Shown here: in pieces, positions 9,092-17,564 of the stretch
Layout: each line of letters opens with the position of its first letter
Position numbering within the stretch: the stretch's first letter is position 1
Notes under the pieces: generated by a model
Database searches by the model: none
What the model was told of the DNA's origin: nothing
Seen by the model: the letters and a program-made list of their open reading frames with translations, nothing else
Position numbers and translations under genes: made by a program
DNA from: Prevotella sp.
GTDB lineage: Bacteria > Bacteroidota > Bacteroidia > Bacteroidales > Bacteroidaceae
Length of the DNA: 54,902 nt
Reading direction: 5' to 3'
NCBI GenBank assembly: GCA_017619755.1
Contig: JAFZRU010000024.1
Coordinates: forward strand, 1-54,902

Positions 9092-9886
9092 ATGGACAAA
9101 TACGTAAGGTTTGACTGGGCAGCCAAACGCATGCTGCGTGACAAGGCCAATTTCGGCGTACTGGAGGGTCTGATGACCGTCCTGTTGGAGGAGGAGGTGA
9201 AAATCGTGGAAATCCTGGAAAGCGAGAGCAACCAGGATACAGAGGACGACAAGTTCAACCGCATAGACATCAAGGCGAAAAATTCCAAGGGCGAAATCAT
9301 CCTCGTGGAAATCAAGCAGATTCGCGAGTTCTACTTTCTGCATCACATCTTATCCGGCGTGGCCAAGACCATTACCGAGCACATCAATCTGGGCGAGAGA
9401 TACAAAGAGGTGAAGAAGGTGTATTCCATCAGCATCATCTATTTCGACCTTGGCAAGGGTGCCGACTACCTCTACCATGGACAGAACCAGTTCGTAGGCG
9501 TACACACCCACGACCTACTGCAAATCAACACCCGCGACAAGAACACCATCAAGATGGCGACACCAGATGACATCTTTCTAGAGTACTACATCATCCGTGT
9601 GAACGAATTTAACAAGGTGGCCCGCACACCGATTGAGGAATGGCTCGACTACCTGAAGGACGGACACATCAAGGACGACACCACCACTCCCGGCCTGGCG
9701 GAGGCCAAGGAAAAGCTGCAATATCTGCACATGAGCGAGAAGGACCGCAGAGCCTACGACCGTCACCTCGACAACATTATGATCCAAAATGATGTCTTGG
9801 AAACAAAGATGCTGGAAGGGCTTGAGCAAGGTTTCGAGAAAGGATTCGAGAAAGGTATTGAGCAAGGTATCAAAAAAAAGAATTGA
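9092..9886 (+). CDS. Rpn family PD-(D/E)XK nuclease / putative transposase, frame ends early
   Basis: 264 residues before the stop. The N-terminal domain fits the Rpn/PD-(D/E)XK family: Asp59 in RIDIKA, then Glu73 and Lys75 in LVEIKQ, the expected D...ExK metal-binding set. The family nicks DNA and promotes recombination (family knowledge). The C-terminus begins the usual array of EQGxEKG repeats but stops after GIKKKN. The stop follows directly from an A8 tract (9872-9879). Reading on in the +1 frame restores more than ten further EQG/EKG units up to 10124. Removing one A gives a single full-length frame. The gene is thus either a recent frameshift mutant, phase-variable, or expressed by slippage at the A tract. 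Confidence 0.85.
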   Translation: MDKYVRFDWAAKRMLRDKANFGVLEGLMTVLLEEEVKIVEILESESNQDTEDDKFNRIDIKAKNSKGEIILVEIKQIREFYFLHHILSGVAKTITEHINLGERYKEVKKVYSISIIYFDLGKGADYLYHGQNQFVGVHTHDLLQINTRDKNTIKMATPDDIFLEYYIIRVNEFNKVARTPIEEWLDYLKDGHIKDDTTTPGLAEAKEKLQYLHMSEKDRRAYDRHLDNIMIQNDVLETKMLEGLEQGFEKGFEKGIEQGIKKKN

Positions 9887-10124
9887 GCAAGGTATCGAGA
9901 AAGGAATTAAGCAAGGTATCGAGAAAGGACTTGAGCAAGGTATCGAGAAAGGACTTGAGCAAGGACTAGTACAAGGACGGGCTGAAGGACTTGAGAAAGG
10001 TCTAGAGAAAGGACGGGCTGAAGGACAGGCAAAAGTGGCCAAGACCCTTCTCTCCATGGGTATGGACATCACCCTTGTAAGCCAAGCGACGGGATTGAGC
10101 GAGGATGAAATCAGGAATCTTTGA
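9887..10124 (+). pseudogene. Out-of-frame 3' part of the Rpn family gene
   Basis: Continues the EQGIEKG repeat array and ends with a helix-turn-helix-like segment (MDITLVSQATGLSEDEIRNL), which is the usual tail of Rpn family proteins. It has no start codon of its own that makes sense: the ATG at 9789 in this frame translates shifted sequence of the upstream part. It is joined to the N-terminal part by a one-base change in the A8 tract. Confidence 0.75.
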
Positions 10125-10152
10125 TTCCCACACCTTGTTTTACATCACAGCT

Positions 10153-10188
10153 ATCAGCGGAGTCCATAAAGGATGGGGCTCCGCTGAT
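10153..10188 (+). terminator. Terminator of the Rpn-type gene
   Basis: ATCAGCGGAGTCC pairs with GGGCTCCGCTGAT (13 bp, one wobble), followed by TTCTTATG. It sits 28 nt after the restored stop codon. Confidence 0.65.
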
Positions 10189-10253
10189 TTCTTATGAACT
10201 GGCACTAAGTTAAATTTACAAATGAAGCCTGAAACTTAATATCAAGTTATCAA

Positions 10254-10282
10254 TTATCAAGAATAAGAGAATTAGAGAATTA
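10254..10282. repeat. Intergenic motif TTATCAAGAAT...AGAGAATTA
   Basis: The same motif, here with an extra AAGAGAAT-type insertion, occurs at 8831-8851 and, on the other strand, at 45062-45081. All three copies are between genes. Confidence 0.5.
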
Positions 10283-10394
10283 ACGGACAAGGATAGAATT
10301 ATCCGTCACAAGCGACGGGAATCCTTTTATATTTTCGAATTGCATTGCAAATATTTATATTCTACACCTAACGTCAAGAGATTGGTGCGACGCC

Positions 10395-11504
10395 CTACTT
10401 GTCAGGGGTTGTTTCTTCCGGTGGTGGGAGAGCCCTGTCATCCTCATTGGTGACATACCGCTTGTAGTAGGCGATGACGAGGGTGGTGAGCGGAAGGGCG
10501 ATGATCAACCCGATGAAGCCGAGGAGCGCACCCCAGACGGAGAGGGAGAGCAGCAGAACGGCAGGGTTGAGACCCATGGCCGACCCCATGATTTTCGGCG
10601 TGGTGAACATGTCGGTGATGACCTGCACGACGACGAAGCCCAGCATGGCCAGTCCGAAGATCACCCAGAAATTCTGACCCGTGTCCGCCGCCTTGAGCAA
10701 TGCGAGGAAGGCCGTCGGGATAATGGCAAAGGTGTGCAGATAAGGCACCATGTCCATGATGCCGATGAGTATTCCCATACCTATGGGCATAGGCAGTCCG
10801 ATGGCCCAGAACCAGCAAGCGAACATGACCCCCATCCAGAAAGCCACTTGTCCCTGACCACGGATGTAGTTGTTGAGCGCTCGCTCCACGTCGCGGCTGA
10901 GATCCTGCCAGAACGGCCTCGACTTCATCGGAAATATCCTCAGCCAGTTGTCGGTGAGGTATTCGTAGTCGAGGAGGATGAAGAAGGTGTATAGGAGGGT
11001 GATGAACGATGCGAAGACGCTTACGGCGATGCTTGCCGTCTGCCCTAAGACGGAGAACACCTTCGGCACGGCTGTCTTCAGCGCCTCGATGAAGTCGCGA
11101 CTGCCAAGGAACTCCAACACCTTCTCGCGGTGGTTGTTGAGCCACTCCTGCACCATGGCGGAGAAATCCCCAGAAGCCGACTGCTGGTTGAGGTATTTCA
11201 CCACGAGGGGGCCCAGCCGCTCAAACTGCTCGATCATGGGCGGTATGATGAAATAAAATACGCCGGCCACGATGATGGCGACGAAGAGGAAAGTGATGAA
11301 GATGGAGAGGATGCGGGAACGCACATGCATGCGGAACTGCACGAACTTCACCATCGGGTAGATGAGATAGGCGATGAACCACCCCACGAAGAACGGCAGC
11401 AACACACCACTGAGGCGGTTGATGAGCAGGATGGCCCCCACCACGGCGGCAGCCACGAGAATCCACCGCGCCAAACGGTCGAATGTAATTTTTCCCTCTA
11501 TCAT
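10395..11504 (-). CDS. AI-2E family transporter
   Basis: 369-residue polytopic inner-membrane protein of the AI-2E transporter/TqsA-YdiK family: hydrophobic segments near residues 10-50 and 60-85, a soluble region about 90-150, then five further membrane spans, with the family-typical run GMGILIGIMDMVPYLHT before the final helices. Members export small molecules or ions; the substrate cannot be read from sequence. It begins 16 nt after the tdk stop and probably shares its transcript. The final ~20 residues are polar and cytoplasmic. Confidence 0.88.
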   Translation of the reverse strand: MIEGKITFDRLARWILVAAAVVGAILLINRLSGVLLPFFVGWFIAYLIYPMVKFVQFRMHVRSRILSIFITFLFVAIIVAGVFYFIIPPMIEQFERLGPLVVKYLNQQSASGDFSAMVQEWLNNHREKVLEFLGSRDFIEALKTAVPKVFSVLGQTASIAVSVFASFITLLYTFFILLDYEYLTDNWLRIFPMKSRPFWQDLSRDVERALNNYIRGQGQVAFWMGVMFACWFWAIGLPMPIGMGILIGIMDMVPYLHTFAIIPTAFLALLKAADTGQNFWVIFGLAMLGFVVVQVITDMFTTPKIMGSAMGLNPAVLLLSLSVWGALLGFIGLIIALPLTTLVIAYYKRYVTNEDDRALPPPEETTPDK

Positions 11505-11520
11505 ATTGTCATTATTCCTT

Positions 11521-12114
11521 CTATCCTAAGGTTGTGTCATTGGCTTCCAATGCCTTGCGGTAACATTCCCGGCAAAGCGGCTCATACTGCGCCTTCTCGC
11601 CTAAAAGCACACGCTTGTCGTCGCTCACCAATCGATGGCTGACGTAGGCCAAAGCCCCGCAGCGCATACAGATGGCATGCACCTTCGTCACCTCGTCGGC
11701 GATGGCGCACAAGGCCGGCATGGGTCCGAAAGGCACACCCTTGAAATCCATGTCCAGTCCGGCGACAATGACGCGCACACCCCTGTTGGCCAACTCGTTG
11801 CACACCGCAGGAAGGCCGTCGTCGAGGAACTGAGCCTCGTCGATGCCCACCACGTCGCTGTCGGAAGCCAACAAGAGGATGGAAGCCGAGGTATCAACGA
11901 TGGTGCTGCGGATGGAGTTGCGGTCGTGACTCACCACCTCCACCTCGGAATACCTCGTGTCGATGGAGGGCTTGAAGATTTCCACCTTCTGCCTTGCATA
12001 GACCGCACGCTTCACACGGCGAATCAACTCCTCCGTCTTGCCGGAGAACATCGACCCGCACACCACTTCTATTCTGCCGGGGCGGTGCAACTCCCCCATG
12101 ATGTTTTCGCTCAT
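11521..12114 (-). CDS. tdk: Thymidine kinase
   Basis: 197 residues. Phosphorylates thymidine to dTMP in the salvage pathway. The Walker A loop is GSMFSGKT (residues 20-27), the Walker B-like segment is GIDEAQF, and the lasso zinc site is CMRCG with CREC near the C-terminus, all typical of type II thymidine kinases. The start at 12114 (MSENIMG) is chosen because homologues begin there, because the upstream in-frame extension is low-complexity, and because a -7 box (TACTTTTG) ends only 8 nt before this ATG. The longer frame starting at 12255 would lie upstream of the promoter. Followed closely by the AI-2E transporter gene. Confidence 0.93.
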   Translation of the reverse strand: MSENIMGELHRPGRIEVVCGSMFSGKTEELIRRVKRAVYARQKVEIFKPSIDTRYSEVEVVSHDRNSIRSTIVDTSASILLLASDSDVVGIDEAQFLDDGLPAVCNELANRGVRVIVAGLDMDFKGVPFGPMPALCAIADEVTKVHAICMRCGALAYVSHRLVSDDKRVLLGEKAQYEPLCRECYRKALEANDTTLG

Positions 12115-12122
12115 GATGAATG

Positions 12123-12130
12123 CAAAAGTA
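12123..12130 (-). promoter_or_regulatory. -7 box of tdk (TACTTTTG)
   Basis: TAnnTTTG on the minus strand, with only 8 nt between its last G and the tdk ATG. The transcript would start at or within a few bases of the start codon. Confidence 0.6.
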
Positions 12131-12318
12131 CAAAGTTTTGGCGAAACCGCCAAAACTTGGAGAAAAAAATTACCATGGCAAGGATGGGAGAAAAAAAGAA
12201 AAGGGTGGCGGGATAATGAGGGCGGCGGAATAGCGTTATAACGGGATAACGTCATAACGAGGGGGCTTTATGAGGGAAAAGCAAGAAAACCCAAGAAAAC
12301 AAAAAAAAGGGAAATAAT

Positions 12319-12349
12319 TTTGCCGATTGTGGGATTTGGTGTAATTTTG
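12319..12349 (+). promoter_or_regulatory. rsmI promoter (-33 TTTG, -7 TAATTTTG)
   Basis: TTTG at 12319-12322 and TAATTTTG at 12342-12349 with 19 nt between them. The ATG follows 8 nt after the -7 box, so the leader is at most a few bases. Confidence 0.65.
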
Positions 12350-12357
12350 CACCGAAT

Positions 12358-13089
12358 ATGGGCATGCTATACGTCGTGCCGACTCCTGTCGGCAATATGG
12401 AAGACATCACCCTGAGGGCCTTGCGCGTGCTCAGGGAGGCAGATGTCATCCTTGCAGAGGACACGCGCACCACGGGCGTGCTGCTGAAACACTACGACAT
12501 TCACGGACGCCTGCTGTCGCACCACAAGTACAACGAACACGGCACGAGCGGAGCCGTGGTGGAGCGGCTGAAGGCCGGTCAGACCGTCGCCTTGGTGAGC
12601 GACGCCGGCACACCGGGCATCAGCGACCCCGGCTTCTTCCTCGTTCGCGAAGCCATCGCCGCCGGCCAAGAGGTGCAATGCCTCCCCGGAGCCACCGCCT
12701 TCGTTCCGGCGCTCGTCTCCTCCGGCCTCCCCGACGACCGCTTCTGCTTCGAGGGCTTCCTCCCCCAGAAGAAAGGCCGGCAGACACGCCTCACCGCCCT
12801 CGCCCATGAGGAGCGCACCATCGTGTGCTATGAGTCCCCCCACCGCTTGGTGAAGACGTTGCAGCAGATGGTGGAGGTGATGGGCCCCACGCGTCGAGCC
12901 TGTGTGGCACGAGAGATTTCAAAAGTCCACGAGGAGTGCGTGAGAGGTACTTTGGAGGAACTGTCGGCCCATTTCACCGCCACCCCGCCTCGTGGCGAAA
13001 TCGTGCTCATCGTGGAGGGGATGAACGCCAAGGCCGCCAAGGAAAAGGAAAAGGAAATCAACATCAATCAAAAAGATATTACGACATGA
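12358..13089 (+). CDS. rsmI: 16S rRNA (cytidine1402-2'-O)-methyltransferase
   Basis: 243 residues. Methylates the 2'-O of C1402 in 16S rRNA using SAM. Family signatures are visible in order: LYVVPTPVGNMEDITLRA at the start, AEDTRTT (about 35-41), SDAGTPGISDPG (about 81-92) and LPGATAFVPALVSSGLP (about 105-121). Tetrapyrrole-methylase fold. Length is normal or slightly long; the Lys/Glu-rich tail is an extension. The stop overlaps the start of the next gene (ATGA at 13086), so the two are translationally coupled. Confidence 0.95.
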   Translation: MGMLYVVPTPVGNMEDITLRALRVLREADVILAEDTRTTGVLLKHYDIHGRLLSHHKYNEHGTSGAVVERLKAGQTVALVSDAGTPGISDPGFFLVREAIAAGQEVQCLPGATAFVPALVSSGLPDDRFCFEGFLPQKKGRQTRLTALAHEERTIVCYESPHRLVKTLQQMVEVMGPTRRACVAREISKVHEECVRGTLEELSAHFTATPPRGEIVLIVEGMNAKAAKEKEKEININQKDITT

Positions 13090-13955
13090 AAAAAGTATTG
13101 TTTTACACCATCTGCCTGCTGGCCATTGCCGGCTGCAAGGAGGAACCAAAGGCCCCCGTGGTGCAGACGGTGGTGGTAGAGGGCAACGACTCTCTGCAAA
13201 GCATCATCGACCAAAGAGACAAGGAGCTCAACGACATGCTGTCGGTGTTCAACGAGATACAGGAGGGCTTCCGTGAAATCAACGAGGCCGAGAAGCGCGT
13301 CACCTTGGCCAAGGGCGGTGAGGGTACCGACCGCGCCTCCCGCATCAAATCCGACATGCTCTTCATCAAAGATACGATGAAGAAGAACAAGGAACTCATC
13401 AAAAAGTTGCAGGACCAACTCAGCGAGAGCGATTCTCGCGGCGAGGAACTCAAGCGCACCATGCAGTCCACCATCGACGCCCTTGTCAGCCAGATGGAGG
13501 CGAAAGACCTACAGCTGAACGAACTGCGTGGCGTCATCAACGAGAAAGAGGTGATAATCACACAGAAGGAAGAGGCCATCACCACCCTCAACAACGACGT
13601 GGCCGACCTGAAGAACGAGACGACACAGAAGCAGCAAACCATCAACGAGCAGGACAAGCAGCTGCACATGGCCTACTATGTCTATGGCACCAAGAGCGAG
13701 CTCAAGGGACAGAACATCCTCGACAAAAAGGGTAATGTGCTGAAGAACAACTTCAACAAAAACTACTTCATCAAAATCGACTACAGGCATCAGAAGGACA
13801 TCCAACTGCACTCGAAGGGCGTGAAAATCCTCACCCCGCACCCCATGTCGGCTTACCGCATCGACGAAACACCCGACAAGATGAAAACCCTGCACATCAT
13901 CGACCCCGACCTCTTCTGGAGCACCAGCAAATACCTCGTCATTCAAGTGAAATAA
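13086..13955 (+). CDS. Coiled-coil lipoprotein
   Basis: 289 residues. Lipobox LAIAGC puts the lipidated Cys at residue 17, followed by KEE. A long coiled coil spans roughly residues 30-190 (many heptads rich in Glu, Lys, Gln and Leu). A globular C-terminal domain of about 90 residues begins near LHMAYYVYGTKSELKGQ. I know similar lipoproteins beside rsmI in Bacteroidota, but their role is not established. Envelope location is inferred from the lipobox. The start overlaps the rsmI stop by 4 nt; the longer in-frame open region upstream lies inside rsmI. Confidence 0.85.
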   Translation: MKKVLFYTICLLAIAGCKEEPKAPVVQTVVVEGNDSLQSIIDQRDKELNDMLSVFNEIQEGFREINEAEKRVTLAKGGEGTDRASRIKSDMLFIKDTMKKNKELIKKLQDQLSESDSRGEELKRTMQSTIDALVSQMEAKDLQLNELRGVINEKEVIITQKEEAITTLNNDVADLKNETTQKQQTINEQDKQLHMAYYVYGTKSELKGQNILDKKGNVLKNNFNKNYFIKIDYRHQKDIQLHSKGVKILTPHPMSAYRIDETPDKMKTLHIIDPDLFWSTSKYLVIQVK

Positions 13956-13980
13956 AAAGTCACCTGGCTCTTTTTTCATA

Positions 13981-14062
13981 GCGCCTATAGTGCCTATAGT
14001 TTTCTATAGCACTATAGGCGCTATAGTTACTATAGCATCTATAGCTACTACAGTTTCTATAG
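13981..14062. repeat. CTATAG repeat array with large hairpin
   Basis: Eight copies of CTATAG start at 13985, 13994, 14004, 14012, 14021, 14030, 14039 and 14057. The first 41 bases fold into an 18-bp stem (GCGCCTATAGTGC against GCACTATAGGCGC, then TATAG/CTATA, loop TTTT) with one bulged base. It begins 26 nt after the lipoprotein stop. It could end the rsmI transcript or bind a protein. Confidence 0.7.
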
Positions 14063-14122
14063 CTTATTTCCTGCCTCAAAAGCCTTTAACACTTCTATTT
14101 TCACACCTTTTTTTTCATTATT

Positions 14123-14153
14123 TTTGCAATTTGCAAAAAAATGCTTAATTTTG
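14123..14153 (+). promoter_or_regulatory. Promoter of the SusC/SusD operon
   Basis: TTTG at 14123-14126 and TAATTTTG at 14146-14153, 19 nt apart, match the Bacteroidota -33/-7 pattern. The leader to the SusC start would be about 45 nt. Confidence 0.65.
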
Positions 14154-14204
14154 CAAGCTGTACCAATGTCAATAGCAAGAAAAAGGAATAAAAAGAGCAT
14201 ATTT

Positions 14205-17200
14205 ATGAGAAAAAGACTAAGCTTGATTTTGGGTCTGCTCACCCTCTTTGTAGGATTTGCTGCGGCTCAAAACACGGTATCGGGCGTTGTCGTCTCCGGG
14301 GATGACGGCGAGCCGATCATCGGGGCCACGGTGACGGAGAAAGGCACCAAGAAAGCCACCGTCACCGACATCGACGGCAAGTTCTCGCTCAGTACGAGCA
14401 GTGCCTCCCCCACCCTTGAGATCACCTACATCGGTATGAAGAAAGTGACGGTGAAAGGCAGCCGAAACATGAAAGTGACAATGCAGAGCGACGCCGACGT
14501 CCTCGACGAGGTCGTCGTCACCGGCATGCAGCAGATGGACAAGCGCCTCTTCACCGGCGCCACGGCGAAGGTGGATGCCGAAAAGGCACGCTTGGACGGC
14601 GTGGCCGACGTCACACGCGCCTTGGAGGGCCGCGTGGCTGGCGTCTCGGTGGAGAACGTCTCCGGCACCTTCGGAACAGCCCCGAAAATCCGCGTGCGCG
14701 GAGCCACCTCCATCTACGGAAACTCCTCACCCCTCTGGGTGGTGGACGGCGTCATCATGGAAGACGCTGTGAACGTCTCCGCCGACGACCTTTCCTCCGG
14801 CGACGCCGAAACCCTCATTTCCAACGCCATCGCCGGCCTCAACGCCGACGACATCGAGAGCTTCCAAGTGCTCAAGGATGGTAGCGCCACCTCTATATAT
14901 GGCGCGCGCGCGATGGCCGGCGTGGTGGTCATCACCACGAAGAAAGGCAGGGTGGGACACAGCAGCATCAACTACACCGGAGAGTTCACCTACCGCCTGA
15001 AACCCACCTACAACGAGTACAACATCAGCAACTCCCAAGAGCAGATGGGCATCTACCGCGAGATGGAGAAGAAGGGATGGCTCGAGTTCTCAGCCCTGGC
15101 CAACGGCTCCTCCTCCGGCCTCTACGGAAGGATGTACAGCCTCATGGACAAGTATGAGGACGGACAATTCGGTCTGCCCTTCACACAGGCGGCGATGAAC
15201 AAATACCTCTCACAGGCGGAGTTCAGAAACACCGACTGGTTTGACCTGCTCTTCGACGACAACATCATGCACAACCACTCGGTGAGCATCTCATCCGGCA
15301 CGGAACGCGCCAACCTCTACGCATCCCTCTCCGCCCTGCAAGACCCGGGATGGTACAAGGATAGCAAGGTGGAGCGCTACACGGCCAATGTCAACGCCTC
15401 CTACAACCTTTCGAAGAACGTCACCCTCACCATGCGCACCACCGGCTCCGTTCGCGACCAGAAGGCCCCCGGAACGCTCAGCCAGAACGTTGACGTGGTG
15501 AGCGGAGCAGTCAACCGCAACTTCGACATCAACCCCTTCAGCTTCTGTATGAACACGTCGAGAACCCTCGACCCATACGACACCTACACCAGAAACTACG
15601 CCCCCTTCAACATCTTCGACGAGTTGGACAACAACTACATCGACCTCAGCGTGATGGACATCAAGTTCCAAGGCGAACTTTCATGGAAACCCATCTTGGG
15701 ATTGGAACTCAAAGCTTTGGGAAGCTACCGCGTCAACAAGTCCACACAGGAGCACTATGTGCTCAACCACTCCAACCAGGCAGAGGCTTACCGCGCCGGC
15801 GTGGACAACCCCAACGTGATGTACAGCAACACCTACCTCTACCAAGACCCCGACAACCCCAACTCCCTCCCCGTGTCGGTGATGCCACAGGGCGGTATCT
15901 TCACCCTCAACCGCAACTCGGTGAAACAGCTCGACGTCCGCTTCACCGCCAACTACAACAAGGTGTGGAACGACACCCACATCTTCAACATACTTGCCGG
16001 CATGGAGGCCAACAAAGCCGACCGTGAAGCGTCCGAGAACACCACCATGGGAGTAGATTACGAACTGAGCCGCATTGTCATCAAAAACGCCCAGCGCGAA
16101 AAGCAAATGCTCGAGGAAGGCACCACCACCGACTACTTCAGCAAATACTGGAACCGCCGTCTGGCCTATTTCCTCAACGCCAACTACTCCTACGCCGGAC
16201 GCTACGTACTCAACCTCACCGGGCGTTACGACGGCTCCAACCAGTTGGGAAAGGCACGCAGTTCACGTTGGCTCCCCACATGGAACGTCTCCACCTCCTG
16301 GAACGCCCATGAGGAAACCTTCTTCAAGAAATGGATGGAGAAGACACGCTTCGCCGTCTCACACGCCACCCTGCGCCTCTCCTACTCCCTGAATGCCGAA
16401 TTCCCCGAAAACCTGGCTGCATACGCCGCCGCCACTCCCATTTACCAAGCCACCAACATTTGGCGGCCCTGGGGCGACCAACAAGAAACAGGCCTCAGCC
16501 AAAGACTGTTGGGCAACAAGGACCTCACCTACGAGAAGAAACATGAGTTCAACGTCGGTTTTGACCTGGGCTTCCTCAGCAACCGCATCAACCTCACCGC
16601 CGACCTCTACTGGCGCGACAACTTCGACCTCATGGGCTACCTCTACACCGAGGGCGCCGGAGGCGAAATCAGGAAATTCGCCAACGTGGCCAAGATGAAG
16701 TCCAACGGCGTGGAAGCCACTCTCTCCACCCTGAACATCAAAAGCACCGACTTCTCCTGGAACAGCGACCTCACCTTCTCCTACACCAACACCGAGATCA
16801 CCGACCTCCTTTCTGACACGCGCGTCATCGACTTGGTGAGGAGCGGAGGCTACACCCGCGTGGGCTACCCCCACCGCGCTCTCTTCTCCATCCCCTTCGT
16901 CGGCCTCAACGACGAGGGCATCCCCACCATCATCAACGAGGAGGGCAATGTCACCACCTCAGACATCAACTTCCAGGAGAACGAGAAGCTCGACTTCCTC
17001 AAGTATGAAGGCTCCGCAGAGCCCACCGTCACCGGCGGTCTCAACAATCAGTTCCGCTACAAGAACTGGCGCCTGAACGTCTTCATCACCTACTCCTTCG
17101 GCAACAAAATCCGCATGGAGAACGTCTTCTCCTACGCCTACTCCGACCAGGACGCCATGCCCAAGGAATTCAAGAACAGATGGGTCATCCCCGGCGACGA

Positions 17201-17537
17201 GAAAATCACCAACATACCGGCCATCGCCAGCGTGAGGCAGTACTACAACGACCGATACATCAGCTACGCCTACAACGCCTACAACTACTCCACAGCCCGC
17301 ACGGCGGACGGAGGCTTCATCCGCATGAAGGACATCTCGCTCACCTACGACTTCAACAACACCCTCGTGAGCAAAATCGGCCTTGGCTCCGCATCCCTCA
17401 AGCTCGACGCCACCAACCTCTTCCTTATCTACTCCGACAAGAAGCTCAACGGCCAAGACCCGGAGTTCGTCAACGCCGGAGGTGTGGCATCTCCTCTCTC
17501 CAAGCAGTTCACACTCACCGTCAGGCTGGGCATCTAA
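14205..17537 (+). CDS. SusC/RagA family TonB-linked outer-membrane transporter
   Basis: 1110 residues from the ATG at 14205, chosen because MRKRLSLILGLLTLFVGFAAAQ is a good signal peptide; the frame stays open further upstream without homology. Order: signal peptide, carboxypeptidase-like beta domain (about 25-100, SGVVVSGDDGEPIIGATV), TonB-box region (DEVVVTG), plug domain (about 115-230, with IRVRGATSIYGNSSPLWVVDG and VLKDGSATSIYGARAMAGVV), then a beta barrel to the C-terminus. It imports substrates across the outer membrane with SusD as lid. The partner genes are a zinc metallohydrolase and a DUF4302 lipoprotein rather than glycosidases, so a peptide- or cofactor-like substrate seems more likely than a glycan; this is inference. 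Confidence 0.95.
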   Translation: MRKRLSLILGLLTLFVGFAAAQNTVSGVVVSGDDGEPIIGATVTEKGTKKATVTDIDGKFSLSTSSASPTLEITYIGMKKVTVKGSRNMKVTMQSDADVLDEVVVTGMQQMDKRLFTGATAKVDAEKARLDGVADVTRALEGRVAGVSVENVSGTFGTAPKIRVRGATSIYGNSSPLWVVDGVIMEDAVNVSADDLSSGDAETLISNAIAGLNADDIESFQVLKDGSATSIYGARAMAGVVVITTKKGRVGHSSINYTGEFTYRLKPTYNEYNISNSQEQMGIYREMEKKGWLEFSALANGSSSGLYGRMYSLMDKYEDGQFGLPFTQAAMNKYLSQAEFRNTDWFDLLFDDNIMHNHSVSISSGTERANLYASLSALQDPGWYKDSKVERYTANVNASYNLSKNVTLTMRTTGSVRDQKAPGTLSQNVDVVSGAVNRNFDINPFSFCMNTSRTLDPYDTYTRNYAPFNIFDELDNNYIDLSVMDIKFQGELSWKPILGLELKALGSYRVNKSTQEHYVLNHSNQAEAYRAGVDNPNVMYSNTYLYQDPDNPNSLPVSVMPQGGIFTLNRNSVKQLDVRFTANYNKVWNDTHIFNILAGMEANKADREASENTTMGVDYELSRIVIKNAQREKQMLEEGTTTDYFSKYWNRRLAYFLNANYSYAGRYVLNLTGRYDGSNQLGKARSSRWLPTWNVSTSWNAHEETFFKKWMEKTRFAVSHATLRLSYSLNAEFPENLAAYAAATPIYQATNIWRPWGDQQETGLSQRLLGNKDLTYEKKHEFNVGFDLGFLSNRINLTADLYWRDNFDLMGYLYTEGAGGEIRKFANVAKMKSNGVEATLSTLNIKSTDFSWNSDLTFSYTNTEITDLLSDTRVIDLVRSGGYTRVGYPHRALFSIPFVGLNDEGIPTIINEEGNVTTSDINFQENEKLDFLKYEGSAEPTVTGGLNNQFRYKNWRLNVFITYSFGNKIRMENVFSYAYSDQDAMPKEFKNRWVIPGDEKITNIPAIASVRQYYNDRYISYAYNAYNYSTARTADGGFIRMKDISLTYDFNNTLVSKIGLGSASLKLDATNLFLIYSDKKLNGQDPEFVNAGGVASPLSKQFTLTVRLGI

Positions 17538-17564
17538 CACATCGTCACCAAATACGAACAAGAC

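Noticed and set aside
9872-9880. Programmed -1 ribosomal frameshift on A-AAA-AAG
   Set aside because: The heptamer is in frame, but a -1 shift leads into the wrong frame; the repeat array needs +1 (or loss of one A), which fits tract slippage better.
9789-10124. Independent gene starting with ATG at 9789
   Set aside because: Its first ~25 codons are out-of-frame sequence of the Rpn gene; only the part after the A8 tract matches the family.
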